From Alphaproteobacteria bacterium (GTDB lineage Bacteria; Pseudomonadota; Alphaproteobacteria; Micropepsales; Micropepsaceae): a stretch of 64,000 nucleotides of DNA. Positions 26,290 through 34,337 of this stretch are shown here, one piece after another; within the stretch, counting starts at the first letter, position 1; each line of letters starts with the position of its first letter. Below the pieces are notes generated by a model that saw only the letters and a program-made list of their open reading frames with translations, was not told the origin of the DNA and ran no database searches. Position numbers and translations under genes: made by a program. Location: the NCBI GenBank assembly GCA_013389115.1, contig JACADY010000070.1, positions 1 to 64,000 of the forward strand, in the 5' to 3' direction.

Positions 26290-26633
26290 CCAATTATCTC
26301 TTTCTTTTGGCCGGGTTGCACCGGCGCCCCCGAAATTGGGCCTGCGAAAAGCCAAGGCTGTTCCGCAAGACTCCAGGATTCACCCTAGTTTGAAACGGTT
26401 AATTCCAAGGATTAGAATATTAGAAGATAGACTTCGTCGAAATTGTCCCAGGCGAATAAAATACAGAGATAGAATATGATACAAGACCACTCAAGAAGAT
26501 AGATCGATACATCGAAGTCTATCGTTGAAGAGTCTTTTGTTTGAATATGTGTGTTTGCAGATTGCAACAGCACTTCGGGCACCGTGCAGGCAGCCCGATG
26601 ATCTGCGTGGCGGCAACAGCCCAAGCGCGGCGC
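26290..26633. other. AT-rich intergenic region with an 11-bp inverted repeat
   Basis: GATAGACTTCG at 26426-26436 is exactly inverted at 26513-26523, with 76 bases between. The interval is strongly AT-rich compared with the chromosome. A 70-codon minus-strand open frame here is hydrophobic and low-complexity and I do not call it. The region could be a promoter, a structured RNA or old foreign DNA. Confidence 0.4.
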
Positions 26634-27581
26634 CTATTGCCCCGCGGCGCCGCCGCAGCAGCCAGGCGCGACGGGCCGCGACAAGGCTTCCGCGCGCTCG
26701 GCCTCAACGCCGCGCAGAAAGGGGACCATCGTCTCCAACAGAACGGGAATGACGCTGGGCGCCATGTCGTGCCCCCACCCTTCTATTTCGACATAGGTGG
26801 CGCCTGGAATTGACGCCGCCGTATGCCGGCCCGCCTCCGGCTTGATGAGCGTGTCATCGCCCCCGTGCAGAACGAGCGCCGGCAAGGAAAGCCGCTTCAA
26901 CCTTGAGGTACGTGGGCCTGACGCAAGGATCGCCGCCCATTGCCGCACCGTGCCTTGCGGATAATAGGAACGCTCATAGTTCGCCGCGATGGTCTCGGCG
27001 AGCCAGTGATCCTCGGTGGGATAGCGGCGTCCCGTGATGACCTTTCGGGTTTTCACCCCATGGGCAACGACGCTGGCCTTGTCTTCGGCGGGCGGCCTTG
27101 CCATCAGCGCCTCTTGCGCAGCCGGGTCGGAGCGCGGCAGCGAGGGATCGCCTGTCGTCGACATGATCGAAATGAGGCTGCGCACCCGTGAAGGGTGCCG
27201 CAGCGCCATCAGTTGCGCGATCATGCCGCCCATGGAAGCGCCCGCCACATGCGCGCTTTCGATGCCGAGTGCATCGAGGATCGCCGCGCCGTCATCCGCC
27301 ATGTCATCGAGCGTATAGGGCACATCGGGCATTCGCCCTTCGGCCATGGCCCGGCTGACCTCGCGCGGGTTCGGCAGGCCTGAGAATTTCTGCGTCAGTC
27401 CGACATCGCGATTATCGAACCGGATGACGCGAAATCCAGCGTCCGCGAGCCCCTGCCGGAACGCGTCTGGCCAGGAGGTCATTTGCGTGCCGAACCCCAT
27501 GATCAGCAGGAACGCGGGGGCCGCCTTATCGCCGATCTCGTCATATTCGATCGCGATCCCGTTGGCGTTGAGCTGGGCCAT
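26634..27581 (-). CDS. Alpha/beta hydrolase (first of a tandem pair)
   Basis: A 315-residue hydrolase. FDNRDVGLT, the nucleophile elbow GASMGGM (Ser about 117), acid LHGGDDTLI and base GWGHDM form the expected Ser-Asp-His set. Substrate is unknown; relatives are annotated as esterases or epoxide/enol-lactone-type hydrolases. The tail ends in APGCCGGAAGQ, a Cys/Gly-rich end not seen in its neighbour. It is about half identical in pattern to the next gene upstream, with 3 bases between, so it arose by tandem duplication and is probably co-transcribed. Confidence 0.85.
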   Translation of the reverse strand: MAQLNANGIAIEYDEIGDKAAPAFLLIMGFGTQMTSWPDAFRQGLADAGFRVIRFDNRDVGLTQKFSGLPNPREVSRAMAEGRMPDVPYTLDDMADDGAAILDALGIESAHVAGASMGGMIAQLMALRHPSRVRSLISIMSTTGDPSLPRSDPAAQEALMARPPAEDKASVVAHGVKTRKVITGRRYPTEDHWLAETIAANYERSYYPQGTVRQWAAILASGPRTSRLKRLSLPALVLHGGDDTLIKPEAGRHTAASIPGATYVEIEGWGHDMAPSVIPVLLETMVPFLRGVEAERAEALSRPVAPGCCGGAAGQ

Positions 27582-27584
27582 GGC

Positions 27585-28496
27585 TCAATGAACCTTCCGC
27601 TTTTCTTCGACGCTTGCGGCGAACCCGCCGATCTCCCGTAAGTAGACCGACGAGAGCGCCTCGGTGAAATCATGCGCCATGCCCGGAACCGCCACGAATT
27701 TGGCGCCGGGGATGGCCTTGGCCGTGTTCTCGCCATGATCAAGCGGGATAAGGGGATCATCGACCCCGTGAAGCACGAGGGCGGGGCACCGCACTTCGCC
27801 AAGCATCGCATCGCGCGCCGGCGAGGATAGGATCGCGGCGAGCTGTCGCGCGATGCCTTCGGGATGATAGGGCGAATAATCCACAAGCCTTTCGGCAAGG
27901 CCTCGCAGTTCCTCTGCCGTTGCGGCATAGCCGGGGCTGCCGATCGTGCGCCACATCATCATCGCATGCGCGATGCGCCCCTCGCGGCTCGTATCGGCGG
28001 GCGGTGTCAGGAGCGCCGCCATCGCCTCTGGCTTTGCCGGCGACAGCCCCTGCCGCCCCGTTTGCGACATGATGGAGACAAGGCTGCGCGCCCGCGCGCC
28101 ATGCTTTGCCGCGATGATTTGCGCGATCATGCCACCCATCGAGGCCCCGACGATATGGGCGCTTGGGATGTCGAGGGCGCCGAGCAGGCCAACGGCATCG
28201 CGCGCCATGTCATCAAGAGTGTAGGGCGCAGGCGGCAGCGTCTCGCCGCCCATCGCCTTCATCACGAACTCCCCCGCATTGACGCTGCCCAGGCTGTCGA
28301 GCTTGCTGCTGCGCCCGATGTCACGGTTGTCGTACCGGATGACCCGAAACCCCTTTTGCGCAAGTCCCGTGCACAGGCTGTCGGGCCACATGAGGCCGGG
28401 AACGGAAAAGCCCATGATAAGGAGGATAGCGGGGTCTTCCGCCCTCCCAAAACTTTCATAGGCGATTGAAAGGCCGTTCGCAGAGACCTGAGCCAT
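27585..28496 (-). CDS. Alpha/beta hydrolase (second of a tandem pair)
   Basis: A 303-residue hydrolase. Start MAQVSANGLSIAYESFG parallels MAQLNANGIAIEYDEIG of the neighbour. RYDNRDIGRS, GASMGGMIAQ (nucleophile Ser), LHGVDDPLIP and GMAHDF give the catalytic set. Cytoplasmic, no signal peptide. It is the upstream member of the pair and is divergent from glpD. Confidence 0.85.
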   Translation of the reverse strand: MAQVSANGLSIAYESFGRAEDPAILLIMGFSVPGLMWPDSLCTGLAQKGFRVIRYDNRDIGRSSKLDSLGSVNAGEFVMKAMGGETLPPAPYTLDDMARDAVGLLGALDIPSAHIVGASMGGMIAQIIAAKHGARARSLVSIMSQTGRQGLSPAKPEAMAALLTPPADTSREGRIAHAMMMWRTIGSPGYAATAEELRGLAERLVDYSPYHPEGIARQLAAILSSPARDAMLGEVRCPALVLHGVDDPLIPLDHGENTAKAIPGAKFVAVPGMAHDFTEALSSVYLREIGGFAASVEEKRKVH

Positions 28497-28677
28497 GTCG
28501 CTTCCCCAACTTGTCCCCGTCCGCAGGGATTTTGCTTTGGTGAAAAGTCTGCATTGGCGGCGCCCATGCGCGCAAGCTTCATTTGGCGCAGTTCATTGAC
28601 ATCAGGGGGTCAACCTCAGAGGGTATCAATTCCTGCCCTCACCGCGATTCCCGCCGATGCGTCGTGATCTCCGCGCT

Positions 28678-30312
28678 ATGTCCCAGTCTGCCTACGACAT
28701 CCTGGTCGTGGGGGGCGGAATCACGGGTGCCTGCATCATGCGCGATGCGGCGTTGCGGGGGTTGAAGGTCGCCCTGGTGGAGAAGGCGGATTTCAGTCAC
28801 GCGACCAGCGCGGCGACCTCCAAGCTCATTCATGGCGGTCTGCGCTATTTGCGCAACCTGGAGTTCGGCCTCATTCGCGAATCCCTGGCCGAGCGCCGCA
28901 TCTGGCAGCGTATCGCCCCGCACATGGTTTCGCCCTTGCCCTTCCTGCTGCCCTTGCGTCGCGGCAACGGCGACAGGGTGCTTGATCTGGGCCTCTCGCT
29001 TTATGATTGGCTCTCCTATGACCGAACCTGGCTCGATGATCCAGACCAGCGCATCCCGGCCCATTCCCGTCTCTCGCGTGAGGCGGCCATTGAGAGCGAG
29101 GGCGTGCTGGAGGCCCCTGACCTGAAGGGCGCGCTTCTTTATTACGATTGCCAGACCTATGCGCCCGAGCGTTTGGGGCTTGAATGCATCAAGGATGGTG
29201 TGGACGCGGGCGGCGTGGCGGCCAACTATGCCGAAGTCACCGAATTCCTGCGCCACAAGGGCGACATCATCGGTGCCACGGTCCGTGACAACGTGACGGG
29301 CGAGACATTTCCCATTCGCGCGCGGGTCACGGTCAATGCCTCCGGTCCCTGGGCCGACCGGCTGCTCAGCATCGCCCAGAAAGGCAAGCCCTCCCATCAC
29401 CTGATCCGCTCGAAGGGCATCCACCTGATCGTCCGCTCACTGACGAGAACCCACGCGATCACGGGCTTCGTCGGCAAGCGGCATTTTTTCGTGCTGCCCT
29501 GGCGCGGTCATTCGATCCTGGGAACGACGGACGACGTCTTCGAGGGATCGCCGGACGAGGTTTCGGTCAGCGAAGCGGAAATCGCGGGCTTCCTTGCACT
29601 GGTGAATGAGGGCCTGCCCGCCTCCCGTCTCACGCGGGGGGATGTCAAGCACGTCTATGCCGGCTTGCGCCCGCTCGTCCAGGATGGTGCGGGCGAGAAG
29701 ACCGCCGCCGACAGCTATGGCGCCAGCCGCCGCGCCGAGATCTGCGATCACACGGTCGACGGCGCGCCCGGCCTCATTTCCGCGATAGGCGGCAAATGGA
29801 CGACCTCTCGCCACATCGCGCAGAAGATCGTTGACCTGATCGTTCGCAAATTGGCGCTGAAGGCCGAACGCTGCCAGACGGCGATAGTGCCGCTGAGGGC
29901 GGGGGCGACCGGGCGCATCGCCACTTACATTGAGATCATGCGCAGCCAATACGCCACTATCCCCCGCGATATCGTGGACAATCTCGTGCGCAACTATGGT
30001 GCCCACGCCCAGGCGGTCATTGAAGGCGCAAAGGGCGACGGACGCCTCCTCGTTGATCCCCTGGCACCTGGCATGCACGAAGTAACCGCGCAGGTGCTCT
30101 ACGCCATGCGCAGCGAAATGGCGCTGACGCTGGGCGACGTCATCTTCCGCCGCACGGGCCTTGGCACGCTGGGCGCGCCAAGCGCCCGCACGCTGGAGCG
30201 CGTGGCGGAGATCATGGCGGCGGAGCTGAATTGGCCGAAGGCACGCATCCCCGAAGAAATCGCCGCTGTCGAAAATCGCTTTCGGGGTCTCCTGGCCGGA
30301 GCGGCCGCATGA
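28678..30312 (+). CDS. glpD: Aerobic glycerol-3-phosphate dehydrogenase
   Basis: A 544-residue membrane-associated FAD enzyme that oxidises glycerol 3-phosphate to DHAP and passes electrons to quinone. The FAD motif VVGGGITGACIMRDAALRG is at about residues 9-27; SKLIHGGLRYL, NASGPWAD and GGKWTTSR are standard for GlpD. The C-terminal helical domain (about 400-540) is present. ATG 28678 is preferred; ATG 28657 is also possible and neither has a good ribosome binding site. The stop overlaps the next gene as ATGA, so it heads a three-gene operon with a lipid kinase and an alkyl-DHAP synthase-like enzyme. Confidence 0.92.
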   Translation: MSQSAYDILVVGGGITGACIMRDAALRGLKVALVEKADFSHATSAATSKLIHGGLRYLRNLEFGLIRESLAERRIWQRIAPHMVSPLPFLLPLRRGNGDRVLDLGLSLYDWLSYDRTWLDDPDQRIPAHSRLSREAAIESEGVLEAPDLKGALLYYDCQTYAPERLGLECIKDGVDAGGVAANYAEVTEFLRHKGDIIGATVRDNVTGETFPIRARVTVNASGPWADRLLSIAQKGKPSHHLIRSKGIHLIVRSLTRTHAITGFVGKRHFFVLPWRGHSILGTTDDVFEGSPDEVSVSEAEIAGFLALVNEGLPASRLTRGDVKHVYAGLRPLVQDGAGEKTAADSYGASRRAEICDHTVDGAPGLISAIGGKWTTSRHIAQKIVDLIVRKLALKAERCQTAIVPLRAGATGRIATYIEIMRSQYATIPRDIVDNLVRNYGAHAQAVIEGAKGDGRLLVDPLAPGMHEVTAQVLYAMRSEMALTLGDVIFRRTGLGTLGAPSARTLERVAEIMAAELNWPKARIPEEIAAVENRFRGLLAGAAA

Positions 30313-31247
30313 GCACGATGGTCGTGCTCAACCCCCACTCGGCCTCGGGTCGCACGGGCAGGGAGGCAAAGGACATTGTCCGCAAGATTGCGGTGCGCAT
30401 CGGACCTGTTTCGCTCGGCCTCACCACCGGCCCCGGCGATGCGACGCGCATCACGGCGAAGGCGCTTGCCGAAGGCTATGACCAGATCATAGCGGTCGGC
30501 GGCGATGGAACTCTGAACGAAGTCATCAACGGCTTTTTCCGCCAAGGCGAGGCGATCAATCCCGCTTCGGTCCTCGGCTTCGTGATGACGGGCACTGGCG
30601 GCGACTTCCGCAAGACATTTGGCATCGCGCCGGGCATTGATGCGGGCGTCAAAGGCTTTGCCGAGGGCCGTCTGCGCCGCATCGACCTTGGCCATCTCAG
30701 TTTCGTCGACGAAGCAGGCGCGCCGCGCACGCGCGTTTTCGGCAATATCTCAAGCTTCGGGCTTTCCGGCGCCGTCACGCGCAGTGTCAATCGCGCGCGC
30801 GTCTCGAAAATCTTGGGGGGCAGTTTCGCCTTCGCCTTCAACAGCGCGCACGCGATGATGCGCTACAAGGCAAAGCCCGTGCGCCTCAAGGTCGACACGA
30901 TCTTCGATGATGTCGTAACGGTATCGACCGTCGCCGTCTGCAACGGTCAGTATTTCGGCGGCGGCATGCGCATTGCCCCCGACGCAAGACCGGATGATGG
31001 CGAGTTCGATGTGATCGTCATGGGCGAGGCAAAGCCGCGTGAATTGCTGCGCGGCATGCGCGAGATCTACCGTGGCGAACACATCCGCAATCCGGCCGTC
31101 AAAGTGCTCCGTGGACAGACGGTTATCGCCGCCCCGGTCGAGGAAACAATGGGCAAAGCCGTGCTTCTCGAGGTTGACGGCGAAACACCGGGCAGGCTTC
31201 CCGCAACCTTCCAAATCATGCCCCAGGCATTGACCATCCGCTGCTGA
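30309..31247 (+). CDS. Diacylglycerol kinase-family lipid kinase
   Basis: A 312-residue kinase of the DagK/YegS/sphingosine-kinase type. VVLNPHSASGR opens the domain, IAVGGDGTLNEVINGF (about residues 59-74) is the ATP-binding GGDGT motif, and TGTGGDFRKTFG follows. NGQYFGGGMRIAPDARPDDGEFD is the conserved C-terminal lobe. The family phosphorylates diacylglycerol or related lipids. ATG overlaps the glpD stop by 4 bases, and the next gene is 8 bases downstream, so the three are one transcription unit for glycerolipid metabolism. Confidence 0.88.
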   Translation: MSTMVVLNPHSASGRTGREAKDIVRKIAVRIGPVSLGLTTGPGDATRITAKALAEGYDQIIAVGGDGTLNEVINGFFRQGEAINPASVLGFVMTGTGGDFRKTFGIAPGIDAGVKGFAEGRLRRIDLGHLSFVDEAGAPRTRVFGNISSFGLSGAVTRSVNRARVSKILGGSFAFAFNSAHAMMRYKAKPVRLKVDTIFDDVVTVSTVAVCNGQYFGGGMRIAPDARPDDGEFDVIVMGEAKPRELLRGMREIYRGEHIRNPAVKVLRGQTVIAAPVEETMGKAVLLEVDGETPGRLPATFQIMPQALTIRC

Positions 31248-31255
31248 GAGAAACG

Positions 31256-32929
31256 ATGTCGATCGATCGCCGTAAGATGCGCTGGAATGGCTGGGGCTGG
31301 ATTGACCATCCAGATCCCTCCGCCGCCGTTCCCGACCTTTGGTCGCGCATCGCCGTTGAGCTGGGGATGCCCGCCCTTCTGGCGACCCCCGCCCGTCCCT
31401 TGGGCGCGATCGACGCGCCGGCCCCGCGCCTTGGCGACGCGGATCTCGCCGTTTTCAAGGACATCGTGGGCGAGGTGAACTTGCGCACCGATGCGCAAGA
31501 GCGCGCCTCCCATGCGCGCGGCAAATCCTATCACGATCTCCTCATCCTGCGCTCCGGCCGGCTGCCCGAATTGCCCGATGCCGTGCTCTATCCAAGCGCC
31601 GCGGACGAGGTCTTGCGCATCTTGGGCGCGGCGGAGGATATGAACATCGCGGTCGTGCCCTTTGGCGGCGGCTCCAGTGTCGTGGGCGGCGTGACGGCGC
31701 GCAGCGGCCCTGCCCATGCGGGCGTCCTTGCCATCGACACGACGCGCATGACACGCCTGCTTGGCCTTGACCATGTCGCCAAGACCGCGCGCATCGAGCC
31801 GGGGCTCTATGGCCCACAGCTCGAGGAAAAGTTGAACGCCGAAGGCGTGACGCTTGGTCACTATCCCCAATCCTTCGAGTTTTCGACGCTCGGTGGCTGG
31901 ATCGCGGCCCGCGGCGCCGGTCAGCAATCCAACCGCTATGGCAAGGCCGAGAAGTGGCTCGTCTCGGCGAATCTGGCAACGCCGCGCGGGCTTTGGACGA
32001 GCGAGGATTTCCCGGCCAGCGCGGCGGGCCCAAGACTTGGCGACCTCATTCCGGGCAGCGAAGGCACGCTTGGCATCATCACCGAAGCGACGGTGCGCGT
32101 GAAATCCCTGCCGGAGGTGCGCGACTACCGCGCCGCGCTGTTCCTCGATTTCCTCAGCGGGCTCGAAGCGGTGCGCGCGATTGCGCAGAACGACATACCT
32201 GTCGCCATGCTGCGCCTGTCCGATGCGGATGAAACCTGGTTCTTCCAGGCCTTTTCAACGAGCCCTTCAAAGCCAACCCTCGCACGAAGGCTGACGGCCG
32301 CCTATCTGAAGCTGCGGGGATTTGCGGGCAGACCGTGCGTGCTGCTCTATGGCCTTGAGGGCGATCGCCCGGCGACCGCCTATTCCCGTGGGCGCATCGC
32401 CAGCATCATTCGCGGCGCTGGCGGCCTTCTGGCCGGCACGAGCCCCGGCAAGCGTTGGTACCACGGCCGCTTTGCAAGTCCTTACCTGCGCGACCCGATG
32501 ATGGATCACGGCCTCGGCGTCGACACGCTCGAGACGGCGACGCGCTGGTCGAACGTGGAGCCCCTTTACCGCGCCGTGCGCCACGCCCTGCTCTCATCGA
32601 TGGCCGAGCAGGCACCGGTGCGCGGAGCCAAGGGCATCGTCCTTGCGCATGTGAGCCACTCTTACCCCGACGGCGCCAGCCTGTACTTCACCTATGTCTT
32701 CCCGCGCGACCTCGCCCGCGAGATCGAGCAATGGCACGCGATCAAGACGGCCGCGAGCGACGCCATCGCCCGCCATGGCGGCACGATCAGCCATCATCAT
32801 GGCGTTGGCGAGGATCACAGCCCCTGGCTTCCCGACGAGAAGGGGCCGATCGCCATGATGGCGCTGCGGGCGCTGAAGCGCGAACTCGACCCCAAGGGCA
32901 TTTTGAACCCGGGCAAGCTGCTCGCCTGA
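31256..32929 (+). CDS. FAD-linked oxidase, alkyl-DHAP synthase-like
   Basis: A 557-residue flavoprotein of the vanillyl-alcohol-oxidase fold. VPFGGGSSVVGGV (about 137-149) is the FAD pyrophosphate loop; YPQSFEFSTLGGWIAARGAGQQS and LIPGSEGTLGIIT are characteristic of alkylglycerone-phosphate synthase (AGPS). SHHHGVGEDH near 521 matches the AGPS His cluster. In eukaryotes AGPS swaps the acyl group of acyl-DHAP for a fatty alcohol, making the ether bond. Position after glpD (which makes DHAP) and a lipid kinase supports an ether-lipid role, but bacterial members may have other substrates. Confidence 0.85.
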   Translation: MSIDRRKMRWNGWGWIDHPDPSAAVPDLWSRIAVELGMPALLATPARPLGAIDAPAPRLGDADLAVFKDIVGEVNLRTDAQERASHARGKSYHDLLILRSGRLPELPDAVLYPSAADEVLRILGAAEDMNIAVVPFGGGSSVVGGVTARSGPAHAGVLAIDTTRMTRLLGLDHVAKTARIEPGLYGPQLEEKLNAEGVTLGHYPQSFEFSTLGGWIAARGAGQQSNRYGKAEKWLVSANLATPRGLWTSEDFPASAAGPRLGDLIPGSEGTLGIITEATVRVKSLPEVRDYRAALFLDFLSGLEAVRAIAQNDIPVAMLRLSDADETWFFQAFSTSPSKPTLARRLTAAYLKLRGFAGRPCVLLYGLEGDRPATAYSRGRIASIIRGAGGLLAGTSPGKRWYHGRFASPYLRDPMMDHGLGVDTLETATRWSNVEPLYRAVRHALLSSMAEQAPVRGAKGIVLAHVSHSYPDGASLYFTYVFPRDLAREIEQWHAIKTAASDAIARHGGTISHHHGVGEDHSPWLPDEKGPIAMMALRALKRELDPKGILNPGKLLA

Positions 32930-32941
32930 AGGCATCTTGCG

Positions 32942-33880
32942 CTATTGCGCAAGCGCCTCCTTCATCGCCTTTGCGGCGGCCGCGATGGCCGTCTTCACCT
33001 GAGGAAGCGCGCCCGACATGTTGAAGAAGCCGTGGATCATGTCGGGATAATCGACATAGACGGCGGCAACGCCTGCGCGATTGAGCTTGTCGGCATAGGC
33101 CCGCCCCTCGTCCTTCAAGGGATCAAATCCGGCCGTGACGATATAGGCGCGCGGCAGCCCGGAGAGATCGCTCGCAAGGAGCGGCGAAAGTCTGGGATCG
33201 CTGATATCGGTGTCCTTGGGGATATAGCAGTTATAGAACCAGTCCATCGACTGCTTCTCGAGCAGATAGCCTTGCGAGAAGGCCTTCATCGATGGCGTGT
33301 CGGCCCGGGCTTGCGTCGTGGGATAGATGAGAAGCTGGAAGCCGATATTGGGCGCGCCCTTCGCCTTTGCCATCTGGCAAACGACCGCAGCGAGATTGCC
33401 GCCCGCCGAATCGCCCGCGACCGCGATGCTGTTGGGATCGATGCCAAGCTCGGCCGCCTTTGTCTCCACCCATTGCACGGCCGCAAAGGCATCCTCGACC
33501 GCCGCGGGGAACGGATGCTCCGGCGCGAGCCTGTAGTCGACCGAAAACACGCGGAAGCCTGACTCATTGGCAAGCTGCCGGCAGAGTGCGTCATGCGTGT
33601 CGCGATTGCCGATGACGAACCCGCCGCCATGAAAATAGACGAGCGCAGGAACGACATTGCCCGCACCCATGGGCGTATAGACCCGCACGGGAATGGGACC
33701 GGCTGGTCCCGGTGCCGTCATATCTTCCGACCGCCCGATCGGCACATCCTGCGGCTCGAGCAGTTGCGCCATCGCCATGTACATGGCGCGACCATCCTCT
33801 GGAGCGAGCTCCCAGAGCTTGGGCGCAGGGTTTTGCGCCATTTGATCAAGAAGGCCTTTGACGATGGGATTGATCGACAT
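32942..33880 (-). CDS. Alpha/beta hydrolase of the hormone-sensitive lipase (GDSAG) family
   Basis: A 312-residue esterase. VYFHGGGFVIGN is the oxyanion-hole HGGG motif; AVAGDSAGGNLAA carries the nucleophile Ser (about 158); DPLKDEGRAYADKL and DMIHGFF give Asp and His. The N-terminal cap (residues 1-45) is typical of the family. Cytoplasmic. Convergent with the AGPS-like gene, 12 bases apart. Probably acts on short acyl esters. Confidence 0.9.
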   Translation of the reverse strand: MSINPIVKGLLDQMAQNPAPKLWELAPEDGRAMYMAMAQLLEPQDVPIGRSEDMTAPGPAGPIPVRVYTPMGAGNVVPALVYFHGGGFVIGNRDTHDALCRQLANESGFRVFSVDYRLAPEHPFPAAVEDAFAAVQWVETKAAELGIDPNSIAVAGDSAGGNLAAVVCQMAKAKGAPNIGFQLLIYPTTQARADTPSMKAFSQGYLLEKQSMDWFYNCYIPKDTDISDPRLSPLLASDLSGLPRAYIVTAGFDPLKDEGRAYADKLNRAGVAAVYVDYPDMIHGFFNMSGALPQVKTAIAAAAKAMKEALAQ

Positions 33881-33968
33881 GCCTTGGGTTTCCTTCGCTC
33901 GGCGTTATCATTGCCGGGAGGATGACCGCTTCAAGACAGCTGCGCAACCCAAGGAGGGAGAGTGGCCC

Positions 33969-34178
33969 TTAATGAAGCGTCAACGGTCTATCCGCCGCGA
34001 GCCGCCCGACAAGGATATCGCCGACAAGCCCGCGCAACAACCGCCAGGAATTCGCGCGCCGCTCTTCGCCTTGCGCCTCGAGCTCCGCAATCGCGCGATC
34101 GGCATAGGTGAGGGCGACGGCGCCGTGCCTGGCGACAAGGTGGGCGGCAAGCTGCTTGTAGTCCTGGGCGGTCAGCAT
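33969..34178 (-). CDS. Small unknown helical protein
   Basis: A 69-residue protein starting MLTAQDYKQLAAHLVARHG. It is helical and charged, with no signal or membrane segment. AGGA lies about 9 bases before ATG 34178. I recognise no named family, though short proteins of this look are common in Alphaproteobacteria. It lies between an esterase and a feruloyl-CoA synthase-like gene, all on the minus strand. Confidence 0.5.
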   Translation of the reverse strand: MLTAQDYKQLAAHLVARHGAVALTYADRAIAELEAQGEERRANSWRLLRGLVGDILVGRLAADRPLTLH

Positions 34179-34337
34179 GTGAGGCGTCCTTGAGATGGGC
34201 GGATGCGCCTCATGGAACGCAAGCCGCGCGCCAAAGGCGACCACAGGAAAATCAAGGCGTTGCCGGGGATGGCCGCCGCCACCCGGCAGCTCTTGCCGGC
34301 TAGATTCTGCGGAGCCCGCGCAAACCGCCCCTTCACC

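Noticed and set aside
26412-26624. 70-codon minus-strand open frame in the AT-rich gap
   Set aside because: Low complexity and hydrophobic without a ribosome site; probably chance in AT-rich DNA.
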